Shown: positions 17,638 through 24,860 of the stretch, piece by piece
How the letters are laid out: the number at the start of each line of letters is the position of its first letter
Position numbering within the stretch: position 1 is the first letter of the stretch
From: Flavobacterium crassostreae
Lineage (GTDB): Bacteria; Bacteroidota; Bacteroidia; Flavobacteriales; Flavobacteriaceae
Assembly (NCBI RefSeq): GCF_001831475.1
Contig: NZ_CP017688.1
Span: 1,674,001-1,738,000 of the forward strand
Length of the DNA: 64,000 nt
Reading direction: 5' to 3'
Translations under genes and position numbers: made by a program
Notes under the pieces: model-generated
Database searches by the model: none
Told to the model about the DNA's origin: nothing
What the model saw: only the letters and a program-made list of their open reading frames with translations

Positions 17638-17770
17638 ACCTTGCCGAAAAACTTATTATTTCTTAAAAAAGTACAATTTTCGGCAAGGTGTTTTATAGGT
17701 TTAATGTGTTGTAAATCAATTAGTTGTTTTGAAATGTAGTGAATAAAGTGAGGCGAAATTTGCCTCAATT
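17638..17770 (+). repeat. paired-hairpin repeat, copy 2
   Basis: Hairpin A (17638-17689) has perfect 13-bp arms ACCTTGCCGAAAA / TTTTCGGCAAGGT and a loop nearly identical to copy 1 (two differences over the 52 bases). Hairpin B (17749-17767) and its flank are identical to copy 1 over 22 bases. The 59-base spacer has the same length as copy 1 but a different sequence. Confidence 0.85.
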
Positions 17771-18271
17771 GCAATTGAAGACGGCTAGTTATTTGACCAA
17801 GTAGTAAATAATAGGGTAGGAGTGCAAAGAATCCATCGTTGGGATTTTAGCATTTATAAATTTACCCCCCCGCCCCCCTGTATTAGTAAATTAGGTTTTC
17901 GTTTGCTCTCGTTACCTCCCTCAATAATAGTGTACAATTGCAAATAGAGTAGTACATTCGGATTTGTCCTTTAAATATTTTATATATTTTGGTTATACTA
18001 TTATGTACCGTATATGTTCTATTATGTACCAAAAAGGATATAACTGCTCCTGTAAAAACAACACATTTAATTTAGCAATCGGTCTTTAACCCATTAAAAA
18101 CCTTATTAATATCTAATGTTTAAACAAATGCTTTGAGTAATTTATTTTCATTATTATTTGAGGTGATACAAATAGATTTATTTAAGGCTTTAGTGTATTT
18201 ATGATGGTATATAAAAGGATATTTGCTTGTTGTTAATAACTCTACTTAATTGTTTATAAATTAGTTAATTA
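17771..18271. other. AT-rich non-coding region with a C tract
   Basis: No gene is visible. The region is strongly AT-rich except for a C7-G-C6 tract at 17865-17878, which gives a 14-base G-rich run on the minus strand. It precedes the iteron array and could be part of a replication origin region, an inference from position only. Confidence 0.45.
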
Positions 18272-18404
18272 AATTAGTGTATTGTTATTGGAAATTAGTG
18301 TTGCAATTTTTCAATTAGTGTATTGCTATTTGAAATTAGTGTTATAGTTTTTCAATTATTCTTACAGTTTTTCAATTAGTGTATTGTTATTTGAAATTAG
18401 TGTT
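18272..18404 (+). repeat. iteron-like direct repeat array (candidate origin or partition site)
   Basis: Three 31-bp units start at 18272, 18313 and 18374, plus a truncated unit at 18354. Each full unit holds two copies of AATTAGTGT, which therefore occurs at 18272, 18293, 18313, 18334, 18374 and 18395. Spacings are 21, 20, 21, 40 and 21, close to whole helical turns, so bound proteins would line up on one DNA face. Such arrays are typical of Rep-binding origins, plasmid partition sites and some operators. Confidence 0.8.
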
Positions 18405-18458
18405 GGTAATTGAAATTTTTCAAAAATACATTGAATTTTTTACTACAAAAGAATCATT

Positions 18459-18466
18459 TATATTTG
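18459..18466 (+). promoter_or_regulatory. -7 promoter box downstream of the iterons
   Basis: TATATTTG is an exact TAnnTTTG element, with a TTG at 18431-18433 that is slightly too far upstream (25 bases). It would start a transcript near 18473 leading into hairpins and the 34-residue membrane peptide. Confidence 0.45.
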
Positions 18467-18480
18467 CAACACAATAACTC

Positions 18481-18525
18481 GTTAGAGGGACTAACACAAA
18501 AAAAGCCAAAGTTCGTACCTTTGGC
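18481..18525 (+). other. structured leader with two hairpins
   Basis: GTTAG-AGGGA-CTAAC (18481-18495) is followed by AGCCAAAG / CTTTGGCT (18504-18525). Both lie between the promoter box at 18459 and the peptide start at 18563. They suggest a structured 5' leader or a small RNA. Confidence 0.45.
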
Positions 18526-18562
18526 TTAATTGATAGAGTTATTAACTCTAAATGTAAATACA

Positions 18563-18667
18563 ATGAAGTACTTAGATTATTTTTGGTTTATGCTTGGTAT
18601 CTATTTACTTAGTTACCTATTAAAACAGATTAGAAAGCTAATCTTTGAGATTAAAGTAAAACGCTAA
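18563..18667 (+). CDS. 34-residue hydrophobic membrane peptide
   Basis: A short frame encoding a mostly hydrophobic helix (YFWFMLGIYLLSYLL, about residues 6-20) followed by a basic tail ending KVKR. It has a promoter box and a structured leader upstream and a strong terminator downstream (18721-18750), so it looks like a real transcription unit. The layout (short hydrophobic peptide, charged tail, structured mRNA) resembles type I toxins and small phage membrane proteins. No antisense RNA promoter could be assigned, so function stays open. Confidence 0.45.
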   Translation: MKYLDYFWFMLGIYLLSYLLKQIRKLIFEIKVKR

Positions 18668-18720
18668 TCTAAATTAAAATCGTTAGACTTAGTTAGTGGG
18701 TCTGGCGGTTTAGTAGTTTG

Positions 18721-18753
18721 AATACCTATTTGCAAAAGTAGGTATTTTTTTTT
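18721..18753 (+). terminator. terminator after the 34-residue peptide
   Basis: AATACCTA / TAGGTATT stem with a 10-base loop and a T9 tract. Confidence 0.8.
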
Positions 18754-18862
18754 GATTACATCATTACTTGTACTCCTTGTTAATGATAATTTGTGTATGC
18801 GTTTAGAGTAGTTGTACAAATACACTCATACATCTAGGTAAAACGTTCTCATTTATCTTTAT

Positions 18863-18894
18863 AATTGACCGCAAATAAAGTATACTTTATTTGC
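18863..18894. promoter_or_regulatory. operator or crossover site upstream of the resolvase
   Basis: A perfect 24-bp palindrome (18871-18894: arms GCAAATAAAGTA / TACTTTATTTGC, centre AT) overlaps the 14-mer AATTGACCGCAAAT (18863-18876) shared with the helicase promoter. The right arm contains the TTG that acts as the -33 element of the resolvase promoter. It can be an autoregulatory operator, or a res-type crossover site, since AT is a usual central dinucleotide for serine resolvases. Confidence 0.6.
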
Positions 18895-18921
18895 ATACAA
18901 TAAGCTAATCAATTACATTTG
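18891..18921 (+). promoter_or_regulatory. promoter of the resolvase gene
   Basis: TTG (18891-18893), a 20-base spacer and TACATTTG (18914-18921) match the Bacteroidota TTG/TAnnTTTG promoter. The box ends 26 bases before the ATG at 18948. Confidence 0.65.
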
Positions 18922-18947
18922 TAGTGTTCAATACAAACAAGGTAATT

Positions 18948-19550
18948 ATGAAAGCAAGATACATAAGAGTAAGCTCAGCAACTCAAAACACAATCCGTCA
19001 AACTATCAATGCAAATAAAGACGAACAAGTATTTATTGATGTTGTTAGCGGTGTTGTTCCGTTTAATGAAAGAACTGAATCCAGCAAGTTAATTGAAGCT
19101 ATTGAAAACGGTTTAGTTAATTATGTAAGTGTAGAAGCAATCGACCGTTTAGGACGTAGTACATACGAAATTCAAAGTACTATTGAGTACTTCAATAAAA
19201 TGAATGTTACGCTTAAAGTTGATAACCTTGGAATTGAAAGCCTTGTTAACAATAAAGTTAATCCAACGTTTAAACTAATTTCGGACGTGTTAGCAAATGT
19301 TAGTGAAATGGAACGTACCAACTCTAAAGAAAGACAAGCACAAGGAATTAAGATTGCGGTTGCACTGGGTAAATTTAAAGGACGTGTAAAGGGTAGTGGT
19401 GCAAGTGATAGCGAAGTACTAGAAAAGTATAAACTAGTTGTTAAAACACTTAATAACCATCCAGATTTATCACTTAGAAAAATAGCAAGTATTAGCGGTG
19501 TAAGCCTTGCGACTGTACAAAAAGTGAAAGGAATATTAGTTAAACAGTAA
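18948..19550 (+). CDS. small serine recombinase (resolvase/invertase family)
   Basis: A 200-residue recombinase with the N-terminal catalytic domain of the resolvase family. The nucleophile is Ser9 or Ser10 in KARYIRVSSATQ, and the conserved EAIDRLGRSTYEI and SEMERTNSKERQAQGI segments follow. A C-terminal helix-turn-helix reads LSLRKIASISGVSLATVQKV. The ATG at 18948 is chosen over 18924 because the extension overlaps the promoter and adds residues foreign to the family. On plasmids such enzymes resolve multimers at a res site near their own promoter, which fits the palindrome at 18871. Confidence 0.9.
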   Translation: MKARYIRVSSATQNTIRQTINANKDEQVFIDVVSGVVPFNERTESSKLIEAIENGLVNYVSVEAIDRLGRSTYEIQSTIEYFNKMNVTLKVDNLGIESLVNNKVNPTFKLISDVLANVSEMERTNSKERQAQGIKIAVALGKFKGRVKGSGASDSEVLEKYKLVVKTLNNHPDLSLRKIASISGVSLATVQKVKGILVKQ

Positions 19551-19565
19551 AGGTATATAATAAAG

Positions 19566-19593
19566 AAAGGCTATCGTAATTGATAGCCTTTTT
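19566..19593. terminator. bidirectional terminator after the resolvase
   Basis: AAAGGCTATC / GATAGCCTTT with a 6-base loop and a T tract, between the plus-strand resolvase and the convergent minus-strand gene ending at 19650. Confidence 0.85.
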
Positions 19594-19649
19594 ACTTTGG
19601 TTGTATATAATATATTATCTACTTTTTGAAGCGTTCCTAAACATAGTAA

Positions 19650-20363
19650 TTAGTTGTTTTTTTCAATCCATTCTTTTACACTTGCTTGCTGTTCCTCATT
19701 CAAAGTGTCTAATTCAATTACATTTTCAGTTGGTATCTTATTTATATCCTTGTTTGCTTCTTTTACAAATACAACACTTTTAAGTATAGCATTTTTTGTT
19801 ACGCTTACATTACCATCATTAACACTATATGGTACATTAATTGAAGATAACATAACTGTACCATCTTGTTTGATTATTGCTTTAGCCTTACCATCAATAA
19901 TTAATACTCTATAGTCTGGAATGCCGTTAGTGCCTTGACTTCTTTTTGCAAGTGCTTTTGTTATTCTTTCCTCAACACTTATAACTTGGTTACTAGGTTC
20001 AGTATCAAATTTTAAATTATATATTGAACTTATAATATCCTTTTCTTGCTTGTGTTGTTTCTCTAGTGTTTTTAATTCTTTAGCTTGTCTTTTAAGTGTT
20101 TGCATACGTGCATCACCAATATTAATAAAAAAATCGGTATAGTAATCTTCTCTGAATTTTGAAATTAGTGAACGTATATTTTGGCTGTTAGCTGTAATTG
20201 CATCACTTAATTTGTCAAATTCTCTTTCAATATTTGCAGTTACATTTACTCTTTCATTGTTAGCGGATTCAGTTTTTTCAAGTCTTTCAAGTGCTTCATT
20301 TAAATCTTGTTCGTATTCACGTCTTAATTTCTCTTTCTTTTGTTCTAGTGTTAAGTTTTCCAT
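19650..20363 (-). CDS. coiled-coil hypothetical protein
   Basis: A 237-residue protein from ATG 20363 (MENLTLEQKK). The N-terminal 130 residues are highly charged helix with coiled-coil character (REYEQDLNEALERLEKTE, then LKRQAKELKTLEKQHKQE). The C-terminal half is strand-rich (DYRVLIIDGKAKAIIKQDG). The frame continues to 20402, but the extra 13 codons look non-coding. No family is recognised. It lies between resolvase and integrase, and is transcribed in the same direction as the integrase 70 bases downstream of it, so it may be cotranscribed. Confidence 0.7.
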   Translation of the reverse strand: MENLTLEQKKEKLRREYEQDLNEALERLEKTESANNERVNVTANIEREFDKLSDAITANSQNIRSLISKFREDYYTDFFINIGDARMQTLKRQAKELKTLEKQHKQEKDIISSIYNLKFDTEPSNQVISVEERITKALAKRSQGTNGIPDYRVLIIDGKAKAIIKQDGTVMLSSINVPYSVNDGNVSVTKNAILKSVVFVKEANKDINKIPTENVIELDTLNEEQQASVKEWIEKNN

Positions 20364-20432
20364 TTTAGTATATATTAGTTTGCTTTCTATATTTGAATGC
20401 AAATATTAAGTAATTATTTTCTTATTAACAAA

Positions 20433-22232
20433 TCATAAATCAAATTCATTAATGTATAATCTATTTTCTTTGAGTATGTTATATGTTTTAGGTTCAACTC
20501 TAAATTTAAAATCAGTTGGTACGTCATAAGGATTATGAATATCATTTTGTATACGGTCAAACTCTTCTTTAATATCTTGTATCGGGGTTGTGAGTATATT
20601 ATCCTTATACGTTGGGTCATTAAGAAAATGAAGTACTGATATGTATTTATAAATCTTTTGATTACGACCACCATATTTGCGCACACCATCCGCATATATA
20701 AATAACTTTAGTCGTTGGTTCGTATAAACAACACCGTTAATCTTTATCGTTAGATTAGCAAGTACATAACCATTACCAATATCATTAATTATAATACTAT
20801 GCACAAACTGTTTGAATATACTCTTTAACTCGGGGCGGTTGTGTTGCGCCTTAACTATCATATCTCGGCTTGTAGCTTCAATATTGAAGTTTTTAACAGT
20901 TGTTACCTTAGAGAAAATATCTCTCTTTAAAAGTCCTATTTTATCTTTTAATAAAGTCATTTGTGTTAGTATGTCAGTTTCCATTTTAGTATATAAACTA
21001 AAGTTTGGATTCTGTGAAAGTGTCATAGTCGTTAAAAGGTTTTCGAGTTGTTTCTCTTTTGCAGTTAGTTCCTTTTGTTCATTCTTAAGTAACTGTTCTT
21101 GTTGTGTTAATTCCTTTTTGATTTGGTTTAGTAACACGTTTGGATTGTCTAATGTTTTTAATACACTATCAGTATTGATAATAAGATTGTAAATAACACT
21201 TTCAATCAAACTAATATTAATACTACGGTTTGCACATCGTTTTTTCAAACTGGATGTACATCTGTAAACTGCATCACCACCCGCAACATAACGACCCATA
21301 TACACACGACCACAACAACCACAACGAATAACATCTTTAAGTAAGTATTCGTATTTGGTTAATATGTTTCTTGTGTTCTTTGATTTGAGTAATACATTGC
21401 AGTAATCGAACACCTCAACACTAACAATTGGGTCAACTTTTATAATTTCATCTTTATACTTTCGTTCTCCTTTGTAAATTGGATTAATTAATATTTGTCG
21501 TACTACTACATCAGTCCACTTTATTTCATTACCCTCTATGGTTGGTATTGATTTATTATACTTATATACTTTGTCTGGGTTTCTTTTTGCGTGTGTTGTT
21601 GGTATTAGCATAGTGTTAAGCGTTTGTGCTATTATACGTGTTCCTGTACCGTTTTTATAACTATCAAATATTTGTTCTATTATTAACCTTTCCTCTTCAT
21701 CTATTATAACATAACCGTTTGCATCGCTTGTGTAACCGTATGGTTGCACACTATTTGACGTTTTACCCTCTTTGGCTCGCTTCATTTTCCCGCTTGCCAT
21801 ACGTGTTTTCATTTGTTCACTTTCCAAATCAGCAAATTCCATTAATACCTGTAATATGATACTAACTATTATATTTCTTTTACCGTTGGTATCGATTGTA
21901 GCTTGTTTAATACTATCAATCCATAACGGTATGTTTAACTCTGTTAGCTTGTCGATTATTTCACGTGTATTTTTTGGATTGCGACCGACACGGCTTATCT
22001 CTGTACAGTATATTATTTTGTATGTTTGCGGTTCATTTTCTATTATGCTTAACAACCTATTCATTTCGGGTCTGTCCTTTTGGTATCCGCTGACCATTTC
22101 GGCAAATACATCTATTTGCTCGTTAGTATATCCGTGTTGTAAGGCGATTCTTGTAAGGTCTTGTATTTGCCTGTGAAAAGATTGCTTGCCGTCTGTCGTT
22201 GAAACCCTTGCATATATACCTATTCTATCCAT
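20433..22232 (-). CDS. large serine recombinase (integrase of the element)
   Basis: A 599-residue site-specific recombinase that integrates and excises DNA by double-strand cleavage with a 2-base overlap. The catalytic domain begins GIYARVSTTDGKQ with nucleophile Ser11; EISRVGRNPKNTRE and LESEQMKTRMASGK match the family. A recombinase domain follows (YGYTSDANGYVIIDEEE, about 165-290). The zinc ribbon has Cys304, Cys307, Cys325 and Cys333, and a coiled coil spans about 365-440. It lies 56 bases from attR and is transcribed away from it, the usual arrangement for the enzyme acting on its adjacent attP. Confidence 0.95.
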   Translation of the reverse strand: MDRIGIYARVSTTDGKQSFHRQIQDLTRIALQHGYTNEQIDVFAEMVSGYQKDRPEMNRLLSIIENEPQTYKIIYCTEISRVGRNPKNTREIIDKLTELNIPLWIDSIKQATIDTNGKRNIIVSIILQVLMEFADLESEQMKTRMASGKMKRAKEGKTSNSVQPYGYTSDANGYVIIDEEERLIIEQIFDSYKNGTGTRIIAQTLNTMLIPTTHAKRNPDKVYKYNKSIPTIEGNEIKWTDVVVRQILINPIYKGERKYKDEIIKVDPIVSVEVFDYCNVLLKSKNTRNILTKYEYLLKDVIRCGCCGRVYMGRYVAGGDAVYRCTSSLKKRCANRSINISLIESVIYNLIINTDSVLKTLDNPNVLLNQIKKELTQQEQLLKNEQKELTAKEKQLENLLTTMTLSQNPNFSLYTKMETDILTQMTLLKDKIGLLKRDIFSKVTTVKNFNIEATSRDMIVKAQHNRPELKSIFKQFVHSIIINDIGNGYVLANLTIKINGVVYTNQRLKLFIYADGVRKYGGRNQKIYKYISVLHFLNDPTYKDNILTTPIQDIKEEFDRIQNDIHNPYDVPTDFKFRVEPKTYNILKENRLYINEFDL

Positions 22233-22254
22233 TTTTAACAGTTTTAAAGTACCG

Positions 22255-22285
22255 CAAATATATACCTACTAGTTTACAATAACAA
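22255..22285 (-). promoter_or_regulatory. integrase promoter inside the attP arm
   Basis: On the minus strand TTG (22285-22283), a 20-base spacer and TATATTTG (22262-22255) match the Bacteroidota promoter. The -7 box ends 22 bases before the integrase ATG at 22232. The spacer contains the ACTAGTAGGT attP arm, so integrase binding to its own site would cover its promoter. ACCGCAAAT (22251-22259), part of the shared operator-like motif, overlaps the box. Confidence 0.6.
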
Positions 22286-22311
22286 GTGAGGTAAATATAG
22301 ATAACGGAATA
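22264..22311 (+). other. attR: attR junction of the integrated element
   Basis: The element arm ACCTACTAGT (22264-22273), a 14-base spacer and the crossover GA (22288-22289) are followed by comM sequence from 22290. With attL this reconstructs an attP dyad of 50 bp and an attB reading ACCGTA-GA-GGTAAATATAG inside comM. Confidence 0.85.
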
Positions 22312-23763
22312 GGATACCATTTAGTGGGTTTGCCAGACAACGCCATCAAAGAGAGTAGCTATAGGATTGCTGCGGCACTCAAAAATAATGGATATAAAAT
22401 GCCAGGCAAAAAAATCACCATTAATATGGCTCCTGCAGATTTAAGAAAAGAAGGATCTGCCTATGATTTGACCTTAACCATTGGGATTCTGGTAGCTTCG
22501 GAACAAATAAAGGCACAAGAGTATGCACAATACATCATCATGGGAGAACTCTCCTTGGACGGGAGTTTGCAGCCCATACGTGGGGCATTGCCCATTGCTA
22601 TAAAAGCAAAAGAAGAAGGTTTTAAAGGTTTTTTTTTGCCAAAGCAAAATGTTAAAGAAGCTGCAATAGTTGCCGGATTAGACGTCTATGGCGTAGAAAC
22701 CGTACAAGAAGTTATTGATTTTTTGGAAGGGAAAGGCACGTTGGAACCCACCGTAATAGACACCCGAAAAGAGTTTTATAAAGATTTAGATTTTCCGGAA
22801 TTTGATTTTTCGGACGTGAAAGGGCAGGAGTCTATCAAAAGAGCCATGGAAATTGCTGCTGCAGGAGGACATAATATTATTTTGATAGGTCCGCCTGGAG
22901 CCGGAAAAACAATGCTAGCAAAGCGTTTGCCTAGTATTTTGCCGCCCATGACCTTGCGCGAAGCATTAGAAACCACCAAAATACATAGCGTTGCAGGTAA
23001 ATTGAAAGAAGTAGGTTTGATGCACCAACGCCCCTTTAGGAGTCCGCACCATACGATCTCTAATGTGGCATTGGTAGGCGGGGGCAGCTACCCACAACCT
23101 GGAGAAATTTCAATGGCACACAACGGCGTATTGTTTCTGGATGAATTACCAGAGTTCAAGCGCGATGTTCTGGAGGTCATGCGCCAGCCTCTAGAAGATA
23201 GAGAGGTAACCATCTCTAGAGCCAAGTTTACGGTTACCTATCCTTCGTCTTTTATGTTGGTGGCTAGCATGAATCCGAGTCCAAGCGGTTTTTTTAACGA
23301 TCCAGATGCACCACAAACCTCTTCGCCACACGAAATGCAACGGTATTTAAGTAAAATATCGGGGCCATTATTGGACAGAATTGACATACATATTGAAGTA
23401 ACCCCAGTACCTTTTGATAAATTATCCGAGGATAAAAAAGCCGAAAGTAGCATCCTTATCCGAAAACGGGTCACTACAGCCCGAGAACTACAAACCAGTA
23501 GATTTGAAACAATGCCCCACATTCATTACAACGCCCAAATGAATACCAAACAAATTCGAGCGTATTGTGCCTTAGACGATAAATCAAAGCAATTACTAAA
23601 AACAGCAATGGAACGACTGCATCTTTCTGCTAGAGCCTATGACAGAATTTTAAAAGTTGCTCGTACCATTGCCGATTTGGAACCCTCTGCTAGTATAGAA
23701 TCGTCCCACATTGCCGAAGCAATACAATACCGGAGTTTGGATCGTGATGGTTGGTTGGGATAG
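22290..23763 (+). pseudogene. comM: comM (yifB) 3' fragment, Mg-chelatase-like ATPase
   Basis: The frame resumes at 22290 with VNIDNGIGYHLVGLPDNAIK, exactly where the 5' fragment stops, and continues to TAG 23763. It retains the rest of the N-terminal LonC-like domain, the AAA+ core with Walker A GPPGAGKTML, Walker B VLFLDELPEF, and the C-terminal lid domain. Only the first 21 or so residues are separated. A GTG at 22324 could restart translation and make a 479-residue protein, but it would lack the first strands of the conserved N-terminal domain and has no visible promoter. Excision at GA would restore the gene. Confidence 0.92.
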
Positions 23764-23772
23764 TCTATAAAC

Positions 23773-23806
23773 AAAAAAAATTGGGAGTTGCTCCCAATTT
23801 TTTTTG
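23773..23806. terminator. bidirectional terminator after comM
   Basis: AAAAAATTGGGAG-TTG-CTCCCAATTTTTT between convergent comM and the zinc peptidase, with A and T tracts on both sides. Confidence 0.92.
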
Positions 23807-23823
23807 TTATTCTGACGCTAGAG

Positions 23824-24684
23824 TTATCGTATAGACTCAAACGTATTTCCTTGTTGGATGTCTCCTGTTTTATACCCTTTAAGAAACCAAAATTTACGTT
23901 GTTCAGAAGTTCCGTGCGTAAAGGATTCTGGAACAATATGCCCTTGCATTTTGGATTGTATAGCATCATCTCCTACAGCATGAGCGGCACTTAAAGCCTC
24001 ATCTAAATCACCATCTTCAAGAATGGCATTCATTTTTTGGTTGTAATGTGTCCAAACCCCTGCGTAAAAATCTGCTTGTAACTCCAAAGCAACAGACAAT
24101 TTATTAGCCTCTGCTTTGCTTTTGCCTTGTTGCATCTGGCGCATTTTGGCAGAAGTGCCTAATAGTGTTTGCACATGGTGTCCTATCTCATGAGCAATCA
24201 CATAGGCTGTTGCAAAATCGCCACCTTTGGCCCCAAAACGAGTTTTTAATTCTTCAAAAAAAGACAAATCCATATACACTTTTTGATCTCCAGGGCAATA
24301 AAAAGGGCCAGAATCCGAAGAAGCATTACCACATTTAGTGGCTACAGCTCCTGTAAACAAAACTAAATTTGGTTTTTTGTACGTTAAATTATTTTCATTA
24401 AAAATAGTAGTCCAAACATCTTCATTATCCACCAACACGGCATTGACAAAATCTCTTTCTTCTATTTCTTTTGCAGTTAGATCTCTTTGTTCTGTAGGGG
24501 CACTTTGTCCTTGGTTCATTTGCTCTAATATGGGTGTGAGCATTTGGGCATTTTCGCCACCAAAAACATTTAAGAGCAGTATTACAATGCCAATAATTCC
24601 TCCACCTACAATTGTTTTGCCACCAGAGGACATGCCTCTTCGATCTTCTAAATTATCACTTTTGCGTCTGCCTTGCCATTTCAT
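23824..24684 (-). CDS. neutral zinc metallopeptidase, YpfJ family
   Basis: A 286-residue membrane-anchored peptidase of the YpfJ type (putative neutral zinc metallopeptidase family). It begins MKWQGRRKSDNLEDRRG, the family's usual start, followed by a glycine-rich stretch and one membrane helix (about residues 25-42). The zinc site HEIGHH is at 165-170 in AYVIAHEIGHHVQ. Downstream ELQADFYAG supplies the third ligand region, and the C-terminal THGTSEQRKFWFLKGYKTGD is conserved. The cellular substrate of this family is not known. It appears to be a single-gene unit. Confidence 0.92.
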   Translation of the reverse strand: MKWQGRRKSDNLEDRRGMSSGGKTIVGGGIIGIVILLLNVFGGENAQMLTPILEQMNQGQSAPTEQRDLTAKEIEERDFVNAVLVDNEDVWTTIFNENNLTYKKPNLVLFTGAVATKCGNASSDSGPFYCPGDQKVYMDLSFFEELKTRFGAKGGDFATAYVIAHEIGHHVQTLLGTSAKMRQMQQGKSKAEANKLSVALELQADFYAGVWTHYNQKMNAILEDGDLDEALSAAHAVGDDAIQSKMQGHIVPESFTHGTSEQRKFWFLKGYKTGDIQQGNTFESIR

Positions 24685-24860
24685 AGTGTTGTTTTTTTGA
24701 GCTTTTAAATTTTATAAAAACGAATTTAATTTTTTTTTGGTAAAAAAAGCGCTTAAATTTTAAAAAAAGTAGTTTTTCAAGAAGGTTTCTAAACACCAAA
24801 ATAAGTAGTTACTTTAGTCGAGGGCTATTTTACAGGGTTAAATGGATCTAAAACCATAGG

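Larger units (their letters stand above)
11558..22289 (+). mobile_element. integrative element of 10,732 bp inserted in comM by a large serine recombinase
   Basis: Boundaries come from the split comM frame and the symmetric attP arms. Contents left to right: a Cys-containing small exported protein, two small minus-strand hypotheticals, two plus-strand membrane proteins, a hairpin-pair repeat, an SF2-type helicase, an 89-residue protein, a second hairpin-pair repeat, an iteron array, a 34-residue membrane peptide, a small serine resolvase, a coiled-coil protein, and the large serine integrase beside attR. The base composition is clearly more AT-rich than the flanks. No relaxase, coupling protein, type IV secretion, capsid or terminase gene is visible. 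An integrative plasmid-like replicon or a satellite element is the best reading (inference). Confidence 0.9.

Noticed and set aside
14061..17770. Hairpin repeats as ends of an insertion sequence
   Set aside because: They are in direct orientation, no transposase lies between them, and the spacers differ.
11558..22289. Transposon or insertion sequence with terminal inverted repeats
   Set aside because: No transposase and no long target duplication; the inverted arms are internal attP arms around a 2-base overlap.
22324..23763. comM 3' part as a complete gene starting at GTG 22324
   Set aside because: It lacks the conserved first 33 residues, which are present upstream at 11496 and restore the frame, so it is half of an interrupted gene.
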